Part shown: positions 45,715 to 57,275 of the stretch, piece after piece
Numbering within the stretch: the first letter of the stretch is position 1
Layout of the letters: every line of letters starts with the position of its first letter
DNA from: Cladorhizidae sp. MBARI D1340-BT2
Lineage: Eukaryota; Porifera; Demospongiae; Poecilosclerida; Cladorhizidae
Direction: 5' to 3'
Length of the DNA: 64,000 bases
Assembly (NCBI GenBank): GCA_028752905.1
Contig: JAQNBH010000003.1
Location: forward strand, 40,538,187-40,602,186
Notes under the pieces: generated by a model
The model's database searches: none
What the model saw: only the letters and a program-made list of their open reading frames with translations
Told to the model about the DNA's origin: nothing
Translations under genes and position numbers: made by a program

Positions 45715-45925
45715 ACTGCCGTGGCCCTAACCCTAGCCACTGCCCTGGCCCTAATCCTAGCCACTGCCCTGGTCCTAACCCTAGCCACTGCCCTGGTCCT
45801 AACCCTAGCCACTGCCCTGGCCCTAACCCTAGCCTCTGCCCTGGCCCTAACCCTAGCCACTGCCCTGGCCCTAACCCTAGCCACTACCCTGGCCCTAATC
45901 CTAGCCTCTGCCCTGTCCAACCTTA
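45715..45925. repeat. 24-bp CCTGGCCCTAACCCTAGCCA array (telomere-like words)
   Basis: Nearly nine units of CCTGGCCCTAACCCTAGCCA plus CTGC. Each contains CCCTAACCCTA, two telomere-type words (metazoan TTAGGG on the other strand) with one degenerate base. It is not a true telomere because the flanks are unique on both sides. Confidence 0.93.
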
Positions 45926-46765
45926 GCTGACCCGAATACGAAGACACTCAGCCTTAGAACTGGAATCAGGGGGAAAAAACTACCTTCCAATTCGCCCATG
46001 CATGACCTACCCAAAGGCATTCCTTGGGTAGCAACTACACTCAGGAACATATCCCTGGACTACTTGACAAGCATCAAACACTCTAGATCACATAACCTAC
46101 ACAAGTTTTGACATTTATCAATTTGCAAAATGCCTTTGAGTCCACTAGGCCCACAAACTTATCCATGTCATACAAATGCACCCAAAGATACCATCTGGAT
46201 CAAAATTACTTTTCAGACATATAGCGCCATCTCAGAGGCTTTGTGTTTACACCAACCAATGGATGACATCTGCTTTTCTAATTATCCACTTCTCATTTGA
46301 AGGCAAAACTCGATGTCCCCCATTACCCCTCCTTTTAACCCGATTATCCAACTTGCCAACAGGTTGCCTAACTCTAGTTTCAAGTTCCAAGCCTCAATCT
46401 CGTGCACCTCGAACCTATCAGCAACTCCGCAATAGGGTGTATCATTTACTGTGAGTGGGATGAATCAACCCCCAGCTGAAAGTTCACCCCCCCTCCCCCC
46501 TCCCCCTAGCCTACAACTAGGAGAGCTAGGTCGGATAAGCTATCAAAATGGGTCCTCCGAGATATGAATTTATCTACCATGAAATGGAGCTTGCAAGGAA
46601 ATCAGCCAAGCCTTATCGCTCGGAAGGAGATACCCCATTGCCCTCCACTCCATCTCACAAGCAAGTTCAAGCTAATAGTCAGACACACAAAACAACTAAA
46701 AAATCAAAGCACTTGCTGATGATCTAATATGGTTGACTTGGACGAGATCAAGCACTAAAACTGTC
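45926..46765. other. Unique sequence, probable old transposon debris
   Basis: Several broken frames, none with a motif I can name. C tracts near 46490-46506. Confidence 0.4.
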
Positions 46766-46767
46766 TA

Positions 46768-47288
46768 GAGAAGCCTAAGATTTGGATTGGAAATATGACC
46801 TGAGAGATGTGTCTCCCGCACACTGCCAAGATTTGGATTGGAAATATGACCTGGTAGATGTGTCTCTCGCAGAACTGCCAAGATTTGGATCTGGAAATAT
46901 GACCTGACAGATTGGTGTCTCTCGCATACTGCCAAGATTTGGATCTGGAAATATGACCTGACAGATTGGTGTCTCTCGCATACTGCCAAGATTTGGATCT
47001 GGAAATATGACCTGAGAGATGTGTCTCTCGCAGAACTGCCAAGATTTGGATCTGGAAATATGACCTGACAGATTGGTGTCTCTCGCATACTGCCAAGATT
47101 TGGATCTGGAAATATGACCTGAGAGATGTGTCTCTCGCAGAACTGCCAAGATTTGGATCTGGAAATATGACCTGAGAGATGTACATATCTCTCGCACACT
47201 GCCAAGATTATTTGGATCTGGAAATATGACCTGAGAGATGTGTCTCTCGCAGAACTGCCAAGATTTGGATCCGGAAATATGACCCGAC
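46768..47288. repeat. ~53-bp AAGATTTGGATCTGGAAATA array
   Basis: About ten units of AAGATTTGGATCTGGAAATA, ATGACCTGA(G/C)AGAT and (T)GTGTCTCTCGCA(G/T)A(A/C)TGCC. Two alternating subtypes (GAGAGATGTG...GAACTG and CAGATTGGTG...TACTG) differ in length. Open frames of about 140 codons are artefacts. Confidence 0.95.
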
Positions 47289-47529
47289 AGATGTCTGTCT
47301 CTCTACGAAAGGAAGCAAATTGACTAGCCTATAGGACGTCCTTAGAGGCAGGCAGTATCTCTAACAACTCTAAGGAAGACTGCAACTTCCTTGGTAACAG
47401 GAACTTCAAAAGAAGCCACCTCATTTCACCATCAACTGCTCTCTAGAGTAGAGACCACCATCATTGCTGTACGGGACTGACCAGTCTGGAGGGAGGGGGG
47501 TTATAGGACCAGGATTTACGAACACCAAA

Positions 47530-48010
47530 CAGCACCCTCTCTGCATTTCTCCTTAGAAGACAACATACTGACCGCAACATGGACCCAGCAAGAACTGGAA
47601 GAATCGGCCACAAGATGCATCAGATATGGTTAGAACTTGCAAAACCAAAATTCACCAGTAGAACCTCCTGTTTCCACTACTTCAACCAGCCTTGCCCTGC
47701 AGAGTTGAAGATGAAAGCCACGACGTCCTACTTGTCAGCGATCATAAAATCTCTAGATCTGTCCATACAAGGCCCCCTCTCAGTTCTACAGGACCGATCT
47801 CTCCAAGTTGCCCTCAACACCACGGCTAAGTGCTGACCTCTCCTTGAAGAAGCAGACAGCATCTCATCGTTACCACAAACCGAGAGACCTGTTAGGAAGT
47901 TAGTTTGAGCAGCAGCAGAAGGGCAAGTGCGATGACCACCTGGACTCATTCCAAGGACACAACATGTCTGAGGAGAAGGCCAAGGCATGGCAGAAGATCA
48001 TCAACCTTTT
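47530..48010 (+). pseudogene. Possible retroelement fragment
   Basis: One frame near 47575 reads TWTQQELEESATRCIRYG, which resembles the W-(T)-x-E-E-L-E/K...C-x-x-Y segment near the N-terminus of some non-LTR retroelement proteins. Another frame is open for 85 codons (47579-47836). No reverse transcriptase motif is seen. Weak evidence. Confidence 0.25.
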
Positions 48011-48117
48011 TAGTCTCATACTTGAGAGACTTCCATTTTTACTAAAATCAGGGCACACTCGACCAACCCCCTGAACCCACCCTGGTGGAAAATACAGTGT
48101 GGTAAGATAGTCTGCAG

Positions 48118-48356
48118 GCTTGCCTACTCCCAGCTTAGAACTGGAATGAGATTACTCCCAGCTTAGAATTGGAATGAGATTACTCCTAGCTTAGAATTGG
48201 AATGAGATTACTCCCAGCTTAGAATTGAATGAGATTACTCCCAGCTTAGAACTGGAATGAGATTACTCCCAGCTTAGAACTGGAATGAGATTACTCCTAG
48301 CTTATAATTGGAATGAGATTACTTCCAGCTTAGAACTGGAATAAGATTAATCTCAG
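48118..48356. repeat. 28-bp AGCTTAGAACTGGAATGAGA array
   Basis: Eight to nine units of CCCAGCTTAGAACTGGAATG plus AGATTACT. Confidence 0.95.
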
Positions 48357-49230
48357 GTTTAAATGTTAAATGCTGATTCATGGTTAGACAGAATTTCTTT
48401 GGCCACTACTGTATCTGGGGAACTTGACCACCACTTACAACAACCAGCTGCACACACACACACACACACACACACATTAGCTAGACAGCTGCTGCCAGTA
48501 TTTGGCAGGTTTCTCCCTAGGAAGGTTGTATTTTACATTGGGGGGGGGGGGTAGAAATAAAGCAATAAAGCATTTTACACCACCTAGGAACAGGAACAAT
48601 GCCCTACTAAACCCCATTGTGCTAGCTTGCTAAGTTCTATGTCTTTTTCTGGGAACACCCAGGCCCCTCCCCCCTACACACACACATCCCCCCCCCCCCA
48701 ACCAAGGTAGAGTGGATAGTCCTATGTAGCTTCAGCTTTCTTGAGGGGGCATTGAGGGGGCATTGAGGGGGCATTGGTAACTAGAAAATGTCCTATTTTC
48801 ACTCCATCAAATGGACAGGTCTAGAAGGTTCTGATGTCTGTGGACTCTCAGCCATTAGCCATAGAAGGTCCTCAGATGACACACTCCAAAAGAAGTTCTT
48901 CCACTGGACAATTCTTCAACCACCATCACAACGTAACGTTAATTAGAAGCACTTCTTCTTGCTAATTGAGCAAACACTTTCATATCTTCAATACCACCAC
49001 TCACCAAACCTACTACAGTAATTCTTTAAGTTGAGTTAGTGTGAGGGTTTGTGAGGATCTGCGCACAACATCGAATTGCTTTCCTGGTCTTCACCCTCTG
49101 CTGTTCCATTACACTCGGGATGATTCATGACCTCGGAGAGCTGAAGTGCTCCCTGCTGTGCTCCTGGCAGCATCAGCCTCTGCTACGCACCTGGCAGCAT
49201 AGCCTCTACAACACCCCTGGGAGCAGCAGC
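48357..49230. other. Unique sequence with (CA)n, poly-G and poly-C tracts
   Basis: (CA) at 48452-48476, G11 at 48540, C runs near 48668-48700 and three GGGGCATTGA units at 48743-48776. No gene. Confidence 0.5.
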
Positions 49231-49234
49231 CTCT

Positions 49235-49445
49235 ATGCAGAGGGATTATGAATTTCAGACTGTGAACGAGCTCGCAGTTTCTGAACTGAGTGAAGGGTGT
49301 GATTTCCCAAGCTCCTGGGTCCTCTGGAGTGACACCTTCATTCTTTGCAGAGTTTGCAAAAAGCTCCTTGGCAATCTTCGCTGTATTCAAGCAAAGAGAA
49401 GAGCTCTCCCATTTCTTGTAGTAATTCCATTTGTTTGACAGTGGA
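49235..49445 (-). pseudogene. hAT relic 3: ZNF862-like zinc finger fragment
   Basis: On the minus strand one frame reads EDCQGAFCKLCKE, matching the G-x-F-C-K-L-C zinc-binding pair of the transposase at 7326 (GMFCKLCQK). After a frame change the other reads GVTPEDPGAWEITPFTQFRN, the typical (GAW...PFT/W) segment that follows it. Only the N-terminal zinc finger region survives; no termini were located. Confidence 0.6.
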
Positions 49446-49664
49446 TGGGATTCAGAACAGCGCATTATGGAATTAGCGCTGAGTTCTTAGAGCTTGGTTG
49501 TAAGTCTTCACTGTCCAGTTCTGTTTCAGTGCCTCTGTATTAGCACTGTGAGTTGAGTTGGACGGGCTTGAAAAGTTGAGTGGATATCCGCAGTGGAAGT
49601 AGAGTAACTATTACTTAAAATACCCTGGACTGTTATATGTTATTTTCAGCTGATTAGTATTAAA

Positions 49665-49872
49665 AATGAAACCTGCTGGAACTGCTGAGACCTGTTGGAA
49701 CCTGCTGAATGTTGGAACCTGCTGGACTGCTGAAACCTGTCTGCTGAAACCTGTTGGAACCTGCTAAAACCTGTTGGAACCTGCTGAAACCTGTTGGAAC
49801 CTGCTGGAACCTGCTGAAACCTGCTGAAACCTGTTTGAACCTGATGAAACCTGTTGGAACCTGCTGGAATCC
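49665..49872. repeat. GAAACCTGCTGGAACCTGCT array
   Basis: Ten-bp modules G(A/G)AACCTG(C/T)T in A and G variants, about 20 of them, with a few gaps. Confidence 0.92.
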
Positions 49873-50515
49873 GCCCGAAACTGTCTATCTGCCACTGAGG
49901 AGAGAGGAGTCCTTTTATAACCAGCTGGTAGCTTTATTTAGAGTTGCTGACAGAGGTTGCTGACTTGGTTATGACAGCAACATAAGCACATACGGTGGCA
50001 CATAGCACAATCACGTGCATGTGACATGTGTTGATTAGGTACTTAGCACCTTTAGGTAACACATCTTGCCCCACCTCCCACCCACTCTCTCTCTCCTCCT
50101 AACAACCTCGACCATCAGACTGATTTGGGGGAAATTCCCTACAAGCAACAAAATAAAGGTACATAGGTCATCTGTAAAAGCAAACTTGAGTTACTAATAG
50201 CAACAGTTCCTAGGCAACAGTTCCTTGGCAACAGTTCCCTAGGAAACAGTCCCTTCAGTCAGGGGATCAGGGAGGCAGTGCACGCTTGGATAACCTTGCA
50301 TGATGTCCAAGTCTCCTTGCACCCAGCTACTCCACAGCACATGAGTAGACACCATTAATCATGCTCCTGAACATGTTAGATCTGCAATGGCTTACCTCAC
50401 ACGAGAATATGCTTCTCTACTGGGGCATATAGCAGTAATGGTCAAACTTCCACCAATGGTGGATCTTAATAGTGAGAATCCCACTCGATGAATATACCAT
50501 GTACATGTAACTAAC
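49873..50515. other. Unique sequence, nothing firm
   Basis: A minus segment at 50394-50465 (STIGGSLTITAICPSREAYS) is flanked by a good donor, GTAAGCC, and a possible acceptor. It connects to nothing and is not called. Confidence 0.4.
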
Positions 50516-50534
50516 ACCGTGCACACATACATGC

Positions 50535-50652
50535 AGCACTCCTCACAGGAGGCACACACAGCACTCCTCACAGGAGGCACACAGCACACATCACAGGAGG
50601 CACACAGCACACATCACAGGAGGCACACAGCACACCTCACAGGAGGCACATC
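50535..50652. repeat. GGAGGCACACAGCAC array
   Basis: Five units of CTCACAGGAGGCACACAGCA, 18-25 bp in length. Confidence 0.9.
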
Positions 50653-50727
50653 TCAACAGGTAGCAAAACAAGTCCAATGGTGGACCTCAATTCAGCTATT
50701 GTCAATTCCACTTGCCAACTGGGCCCT

Positions 50728-50930
50728 AGCCCCAGCCCTGCCCCCAGCCCTGCCCCTAGCCCTGCCCCTAGCCCTGCCCCTAGCCCTAGCCCTGCCCCTA
50801 GCCCTGCCCCTAGCCCTGCCCCTAGCCCTAGCCCTGCCCCTAGCCCTGCCCCTAGCCCTGCCCCTAGCCCTGCCCCTAGCCCTGCCCCTAGCCCTAGCCC
50901 TGGCTCTAGCCCTAGCCCTAGCCATGCAAT
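50728..50930. repeat. CCCTAGCCCTGCC array
   Basis: CCCTAGCCCTGC units of 12 bp mixed with CCCTAG 6-bp units, about 200 bp. Multiple frames are open (Pro/Ala/Ser repeats) and are artefacts. Confidence 0.95.
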
Positions 50931-51023
50931 TAATATCCTGTACATGCAGCAGTAGAAGCAGACAGCAACACAGATCAAAGTTCAGATCAATAATGGGCCT
51001 AGTACAGGACCTACATGTATGGC

Positions 51024-51309
51024 ACTAGTGTCTAGTATACTACAGAGGTGGTGTCTAGTATACTACAGTACTATTGTCTAGACTTTAGTATACTACAGCA
51101 AAGGTGTCTAGTATACTACAGCACTAGTGACTAGTATTATACTACAGCACTACGTCTAGTACACTACAGCACTAATTTCCAGTATACTACAGCCTGGTGT
51201 CTAGTATACTACAACAATGGTGTCTAGTATACTACAGCATTTGTGTCTAGTATACTACAGCATTGGTGTCTAGTATACTACAACACCGGAGTTTGAGTAT
51301 ACTAAAAAT
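51024..51309. repeat. 23-bp minisatellite TGTCTAGTATACTAC, second locus
   Basis: About 12 units of TGTCTAGTATACTACAGCAC, the same family as 6288-6929 and 9757-10540, over 40 kb away. Confidence 0.95.
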
Positions 51310-51605
51310 GCTGCGATGAGGGAATAATCACAAAAACTCCAGACCAGACCAGTATAAACAGGTTAGTTGTAGCCCCCAGGCAACACAATAGAGTGTGTGT
51401 GTGGGGGGGGGCAGCTTTCTGTTTCAGCTGGTGTAGAGATGAAGCTTATGGACACCAAGCAGCAGCTTCAAGTAACCAAATTTGCTGTAAGTCTAGGGAG
51501 GAATCTAGCAGGAAACCTTATCATTGGCAACACAGAGTGAAGCAGTTGGCAAAGGTCAGACAGAGGTCATTTGATTATTAGCTGCACTTTTCAAGATAGG
51601 CATGC
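51310..51605 (+). repeat. Dispersed unique block paralogous to 10541-10840
   Basis: Homologous along its length to the block beside the first copy of this minisatellite (AAGCTTATGG, CCAAGCAGCAGCT, GTCTAGGGAGGA and GGTCAGACAGAGGT in the same order). In this copy TTCTGTTTCAG is followed by a short frame MKLMDTKQQLQVTKF and GTAAGT, an exon-like arrangement on the plus strand that is not conserved in the other copy. Confidence 0.75.
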
Positions 51606-52242
51606 AGTGAGCTAGGGACACAGTGAGCTAGGGAGACAGTGAGCTAGGGAGACAGTGAGCTAGGGAGACAGTGAGCTAGGGACACAGTGAGCTAGGGAGA
51701 CAGTGAGCTAGGGACACAGTGAGCTAGGGAGACAGTGAGCTAGGGAGACAGTGAGCTAGGGAGACAGTGAGCTAGGGACACAGTGAGCTAGGGACACAGT
51801 GAGCTAGGGAGACAGTGAGCTATGGACACAGTGAGCAAGGGAGACAGTGAGCTAGGGAGACAGTGAGCTATGGAGACAGTGAGCTATGGACACAGTGAGC
51901 TAGGGAGACAGTGAGCTAGGGAGACAGTGAGCTAGGGAGACAGTGAGCTAGGGAGACAGTGAGCTATGGAGACAGTGAGCTAGGGAGACAGTGAGCTAGA
52001 GACACAGTGAGCTAGGGAGACAGTGAGCTAGGGAGACAGTGAGCTATGGACACAGTGAGCTAGGGAGACAGTGAGCTAGGGAGACAGTGAGCTAGGGAGA
52101 CAGTGAGCTAGGGACACAGGGAGCTATGGACACAGTGAGCTAGGGAGACAGTGAGCTATGGACACAGTGAGCTATGGAGACAGTGAGCTAGGGACACAGT
52201 GAGCTAGGGAGACAGTGAGCTAGGGAGACAGGGAGCAAACAA
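51606..52242. repeat. 16-bp GAGCTAGGGAGACAGT array
   Basis: About 40 units of GAGCTAGGGAGACAGT with GGGACAC and TATGGA variants. Confidence 0.97.
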
Positions 52243-52264
52243 GGACCCTTTAATTAGACTCTCA

Positions 52265-52395
52265 ACGAACTCTCAGTTGAAATAACAAAATTACAACCGA
52301 CCTTCTCAATAATGAACTCGGAGAGCATCTGCTTGAAACATCGAGAGAATAAATTTCAAATTTGTGTATTGAGTAGGTCATGGTAATTTAATTTG
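52265..52395. repeat. Dispersed repeat tail, diverged copies
   Basis: CTTCTCAATAATGAACTCGG (minus sense), then GCTTGAAACATCGAGAGAAT and GTGTATTGAGTAGGTCATGG (plus sense): the tail of the family at 36598-37085, in two opposed copies. Confidence 0.55.
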
Positions 52396-52702
52396 ACTAT
52401 TGAGAATTCCACTTGACAATTGGGAATTTGCACATACAACTTGCTATGCAATGCACATCATAGGTGCAACAGCAACACAGAGCATTAGGGGGTATAGACT
52501 AACAATATGAACTTGGCAAGGGGCAATAGGCATGCTGCTAATCGGTCCATTCCTCTGTGTACACAAGACTCAACCACTCCACAATAATTAGATCAGCTGC
52601 TTTGAAAGACAAGTAGCAAAACAAATTTGCTGCACCACCAGAGGCAGTATAGGGATACACCTCTGGCAGTGTACATATCATTGGGTTACCTAGGATACTC
52701 AC

Positions 52703-52759
52703 ACTCAAGAGGAACTGGGTCTTTGTTTGGGCACACTTGTTGATATTGAATTACACATC
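52703..52759 (-). CDS. Candidate 57-bp exon with two cysteines
   Basis: Minus strand: acceptor ACAGTGTGTTTCAG, a frame CVIQYQQVCPNKDPVPLE in phase 1 to 1, then a very good donor GTGAGTATCC. Symmetric phase-1 exons are typical of extracellular modules, but no flanking exons were found. Confidence 0.3.
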
Positions 52760-53566
52760 CTGAAACACACTGTCCATCAAAGAAGTATACAAGAAGTATA
52801 CAAGAAGAATACAAGGTTTTGACACTGGTAGCTTTTAGTTGAGTGTGGTTGTCTTGCACAACCAGTGAATGGTTGGCATGGTGATAGGATGACAGCTGGC
52901 TTGGTTGACATTCCAATCAGGTAGAGTGTCTCGGTTGACACCCCTATTAACTAATTAGTGGCGGAACTGCTACTCTAATTAAGTGCAGAGTGACTGGGTT
53001 GGCACAGTAACTGGAGCGCCTTGGTTGGTTCTACTCAGATGAGATGCAAGCGAGTATCCAGGTTGAAGTTCTGATAACTAATTAAAGTGCCTGGATTGAC
53101 TCTCTAATTAGATAAAGCTAATTAGAGCTACCAAAGTGAAACTGTACAATGCTGTCCTGAATACAAGTAGTTTATTTTTCTTCTATAAGTTAGTGGAGCA
53201 GCTGTGCCTGAACACAGTACCCAGAGGAGGCCCAGGAGCAGCTATAGCTTGAGCAAACCTAAATGTCTTCTCTTTTGTGGTACTTTAGGGACAGAGAATT
53301 TTCCTGGAAATTCAGCAAGTTCTTGCAGAAGGACTGCACAACATCTATTCCTGCTGGAAGACCTGAACGTCTTGGCTCTTGAGAAAGGAAGGACTGCTGG
53401 TCAGACTTGTATTCTGGGCTGGAGCAACCCATTGCATGCACAGATACGAGACAACTCCATAGAATAGCTGAACATAGCAGCACTTGACAACCAACTGTAC
53501 TACATTTAACTTAGCTCTTACAGAGGCTCTCTTGTAGACATGCTGTCTGGAGCTAATGCTTACAAG
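52760..53566. other. Unique sequence, no supported gene
   Basis: Open frames of 74-110 codons on both strands (53204-53677) overlap one another; none has a recognised motif. Confidence 0.45.
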
Positions 53567-53728
53567 TTGAGGCTGGTGTGGTATGTGGTCTGGCAAACAA
53601 TGAATCTTACATACTTGACTCCAAACATCATGGGACAGAAACCTACAGAGGTCATGTGACCAGAGCTGACCCTTCAATTGCCAAGTGCACGCTAATTAGG
53701 GCAATGGATGGCTTGTGTTTAACTACTG
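53567..53728 (+). CDS. Candidate 162-bp exon (plus strand)
   Basis: The frame EAGVVCGLANNESYILDSKH continues HGTETYRGHVTRADPSIAK and CTLIRAMDGLCLTT, then a consensus donor GTAAGTGG. The acceptor is weak (AATGCTTACAAG). Phase 1 in and 1 out. It has three cysteines and a coding-like composition, but no family was recognised. Confidence 0.35.
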
Positions 53729-54160
53729 GTAAGTGGGTCCCCAACAGGGGAAGAGGTTGAGAGGTGTGTGTGTGTCATAAACCATAACAATATTACATCT
53801 TCTTAAAATTGGTCTCTAAAAGGGGTGAAGAGGAGTCACTAAGGGCAAATTCTATATCTAGGGGGGTTGGATCTATACCGAGGGGGGATCTATAAGAATA
53901 TAAGAGGTTGGGGTCTTAACTTGGGATTGGGTTCTGTAATGAGGGGGGCAATAATTAGAGGGTGCTACGGCCCTGGTCGGAGGGGGGATTTATCTATATA
54001 ATGGACAAATTAGTTTCACCCTCATTTAGGGGTTGGTGTTTCACAAGGAAGTCGCTCTTTACCAGACACTATCTGCAGTAAATGTTTGAGCACATCACCA
54101 TAGCAACAATGGTACAAATAATGAGTGGTTTTGTGGTTTTAACTGCTGGTGTATTCCAGG

Positions 54161-54223
54161 ACATGTTGTGTGTGGCTACCATAATTATTCCAAACATGTC
54201 AATCAGATGTATCTCATTATACA
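54161..54223 (+). CDS. Candidate next exon, low confidence
   Basis: The acceptor GGTGTATTCCAG takes up phase 1 from 53728; the frame HVVCGYHNYSKHVNQMYLII ends at CAG followed by GTTCTTG. HVVCGYHN loosely echoes GVVCGLAN in the previous segment. The donor is weak, and the 68-bp minisatellite follows at once. Confidence 0.22.
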
Positions 54224-54234
54224 GGTTCTTGTAA

Positions 54235-54490
54235 AACGTGCCTCAACCCAGTGTGGTGTTGGTCTAGTGTGTGTCCCCATAGAGCTATTGTCAACCTACT
54301 TCAACCTGCCTCCACCCAGTGTGGTGTTGGTCCAGTGTGTGTCCCCATAGAACCACTGACAAACCTGCCTTAACCCAGTATTGTGTCGGTCCAGTGTGTA
54401 CCCATAGAGCTATTAACAATGCTACTTCAACCTGCCCGAGTGATGTTAACCCAGTGTGTGTCTCCATAGAGCTATTGTCAACCTGCCTTA
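54235..54490. repeat. 68-bp minisatellite family, second locus
   Basis: Three to four degenerate units with CCCAGTGTGGTGTTGGTC and GTCCCCATAGAGCTATTG, as at 35925-36597, about 18 kb away. Confidence 0.9.
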
Positions 54491-54815
54491 ACTTGGGGTC
54501 ATCAACTCACCCACTCTGCCATACTCTAGCCCTACAACCACAAGTATATCTCAGCTGCTACTTTGCAGCTGCACATTTGAAAATGCACATTTGAAAATAG
54601 ATTGCTTCCCTCTGTGCCAGCTATCTTGTACTTCAAACAGGATTCATGAATGGCCAATGCATTCCCAGTGTGTCTACATGTGTTTAGCACATGCTGGTAA
54701 TTGAAACCCTATTAGGTCCTCGCCATCAGTCACCTACAGACCACACCCTCCTTCTACATATGTAAACACTATCTGAAGACATACAAATGCTATGGTAGAG
54801 CTTAGCTAGGAAGTG
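54491..54815. other. Unique sequence, nothing recognised
   Basis: No supported feature. Confidence 0.5.
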
Positions 54816-54817
54816 AG

Positions 54818-55046
54818 TCTTTGGGTGGGGGAGAGGAGGGGGGAGAGGAGTGAGGAGAGGAGGAAGGAAGGGGAGGAGGGGAGGAATGGAGAGGAGTGAG
54901 GGAAGGAATGGAGAGGAGTGAGGAGAGGAGAGGAGGAAGGAGTGAGGAGTGGAGGGGAGGAAGGGGAGAGGAGTGAGGAGGGGAGGAAGGGAGAGGAGAG
55001 GAGGAATGGAGAGGAGTGAGGAGGGGAGGGTAAGAGGAGTGAGGAA
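54818..55046. repeat. Purine tract GGAGAGGAGTGAGGA
   Basis: About 230 bp of almost pure A/G on the plus strand, in GGAGAGGAGTGAG modules. A long polypurine-polypyrimidine run can form triplex (H-DNA). Confidence 0.92.
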
Positions 55047-55177
55047 ATATTCACATTTAAGGTTGTACTCAGGGCATATGGTTATGGTGAGGAAACAAAG
55101 CAGAATTGTGGGTCCTAACATCTCAACAACATCTCTAGTATCTTAGCCAAGTCTGTGATCAGGTGCTGGGTTTGTGT

Positions 55178-55310
55178 CAGAGACCACCATATGTACGGAC
55201 ACTGTGTTGAGAGGCCGACACTGAGTAAGAGGCCACCATATATATATTGAAACTGTGTGAGAGGCCACCATAATACGGAGACTGTGTTGAGAGGCCGCCA
55301 TATTGGGCAC
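55178..55310. repeat. GAGAGGCC(A/G)CCATAT repeats
   Basis: Four degenerate units of about 37 bp with GAGAGGCC(A/G)CCATA and ACTGTGT(T)GA. A further unique stretch follows to 55650 without a recognisable gene. Confidence 0.7.
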
Positions 55311-55658
55311 AGTAGGATACTAAGTGCAGTAAGACATGGCAGATTTTCTCTTCTTTATACTTGACCACAAAGACGATCGTCAACACATGACAGGCAGCCA
55401 TGTTTAATTATCAGCCTCGCAAGTGCCCGCCAGCGATCCTGTAATTCACGACATGCAGTTCTGTGCATGCACAATGACAAGGACACACCTCGTCCATCCA
55501 TCACTTTGAAAGGTGCTGCATCTGATCTTCAACAAGAAGTTGTTCACAGAAGACTAGCAAACAAAACTTCACTACTGGATATGCCAAGTGCTGAAGTGGG
55601 AGGAGCTTTGAGTGTTTCTTAATTAGAGGGGTCTCTTCTTACCGATCCAGAAGGATTT

Positions 55659-56265
<607 letters not shown>

Positions 56266-56267
56266 CC

Positions 56268-56668
56268 TAGGTACCCCCCCCCATGAAGCAGGGCCTAGCC
56301 ACCAAGTAGCTGGACTTCCCATGAACTAGCCAACCAGTAGCTGGACTCCCCATGAAGAAGGGCCTAGGCACCCAGTAGCTGTGCTCCCCATGAAGCAGGG
56401 CCTAGGCACCAGTAGCTGTGCTCCCCATGATGCAGGGCCTAGGCACCAGTAGCTGTGCTCCCCATGAAGCAGGGCCTAGGCACCAGTAGCTGTGCTCCCC
56501 ATGATGCAGGGCCTAGGCACCAGTAGCTGTACTCCCCATGAAGCAGGGCCTAGGCACCAGTAGCTGTGATCCCCATGAAGCAGGCCCTAGGCACCCAGTA
56601 GCTGGGCTTCCCATGAAGGAGGGCCTAGCCACCCAGTAGCTGGGCTTCCCATGAAGGAGGGCCTAGAG
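56268..56668. repeat. 37-bp CCCATGAAGCAGGGCCTAGG array
   Basis: About eleven units of CCCATGAAGCAGGGCCTAGG plus CACCAGTAGCTGTGCTC. The AGCAGGGCCTAGGCAC wording returns at 60120-60170 (GAGCAGAGCCTAGGCAC). Confidence 0.95.
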
Positions 56669-56944
56669 CGCCGCTCTAGTTTGCTATCTTTGCTGTTCCA
56701 TAGCTAGTCTGCGCGGATAACAGAATACTACACAGTTTTTGTTTGGGTTGCCTTCAGGATAATATCTCTACTGCTTTTTGTAGGATCTATAGTTGTTTAT
56801 AGTGTTGCGCTGTGTGTATCCTTGGGAACGTGATAAATGCATGCACATTTATTTCCCTAAACAAAATGGGGATTGCAAATAGCATGAAAAGTCTTCATTA
56901 CAAAAACAGTATCTTTTTGGGGTTTAAAACATTCCTTGGATGTT

Positions 56945-57275
56945 TTTTCATTATCCAACCACACGCTTGACTAACGTACTTAAAAGTGTTAGCGCCTAAT
57001 GGAAAAAGTCGTTGCATGCAGTAAGGCTTCCTCTAGCTACTGGTGCTAATTTCAGCTCTCTAGCACTTGGCAATCTGGAGATAGAAATCCAGACGGTTTT
57101 GAGGTATATACCCCCATTTTAACTTTGGTATAGTTATCCCCATCAAAAATGTTTTAGTGTCAAAAGAGAGCACACAGAGAGACCTATCTTTTGAGCTATA
57201 TATCAAGTCCATATCATGAAGTTTACAGAATCTATGGAGCTATAAAGTGGTGACCACAAGTTTATGGGTATTGGT
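56945..57275 (+). repeat. Dispersed ~330-bp repeat, copy D
   Basis: ACGCTTGACTAACGTACTTA, GGCTTCCTCTAGCTACTGGT, AGAGAGCACACAGAGAGACC and TATGGAGCTATAAAGTGGT, aligning with copy A over its whole length. These two are the most complete copies. Confidence 0.78.

Noticed and set aside
45715..45925. True telomere
   Set aside because: The units are 24 bp with GGC and ACTGC insertions, and unique sequence lies on both sides.
49051..49251. Plus-strand secreted-type frame (MRICAQHRIAFLVFTLCCS)
   Set aside because: The hydrophobic start looks like a signal peptide, but the frame then runs through CCTGGCAGCA repeats and ends against the hAT zinc-finger relic on the opposite strand.
50394..50465. Minus-strand exon STIGGSLTITAICPSREAYS with GTAAGC donor
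   Set aside because: The acceptor is mediocre, no neighbouring exon has the matching phase 2, and part of the sequence is duplicated near 50670 (AATGGTGGA).
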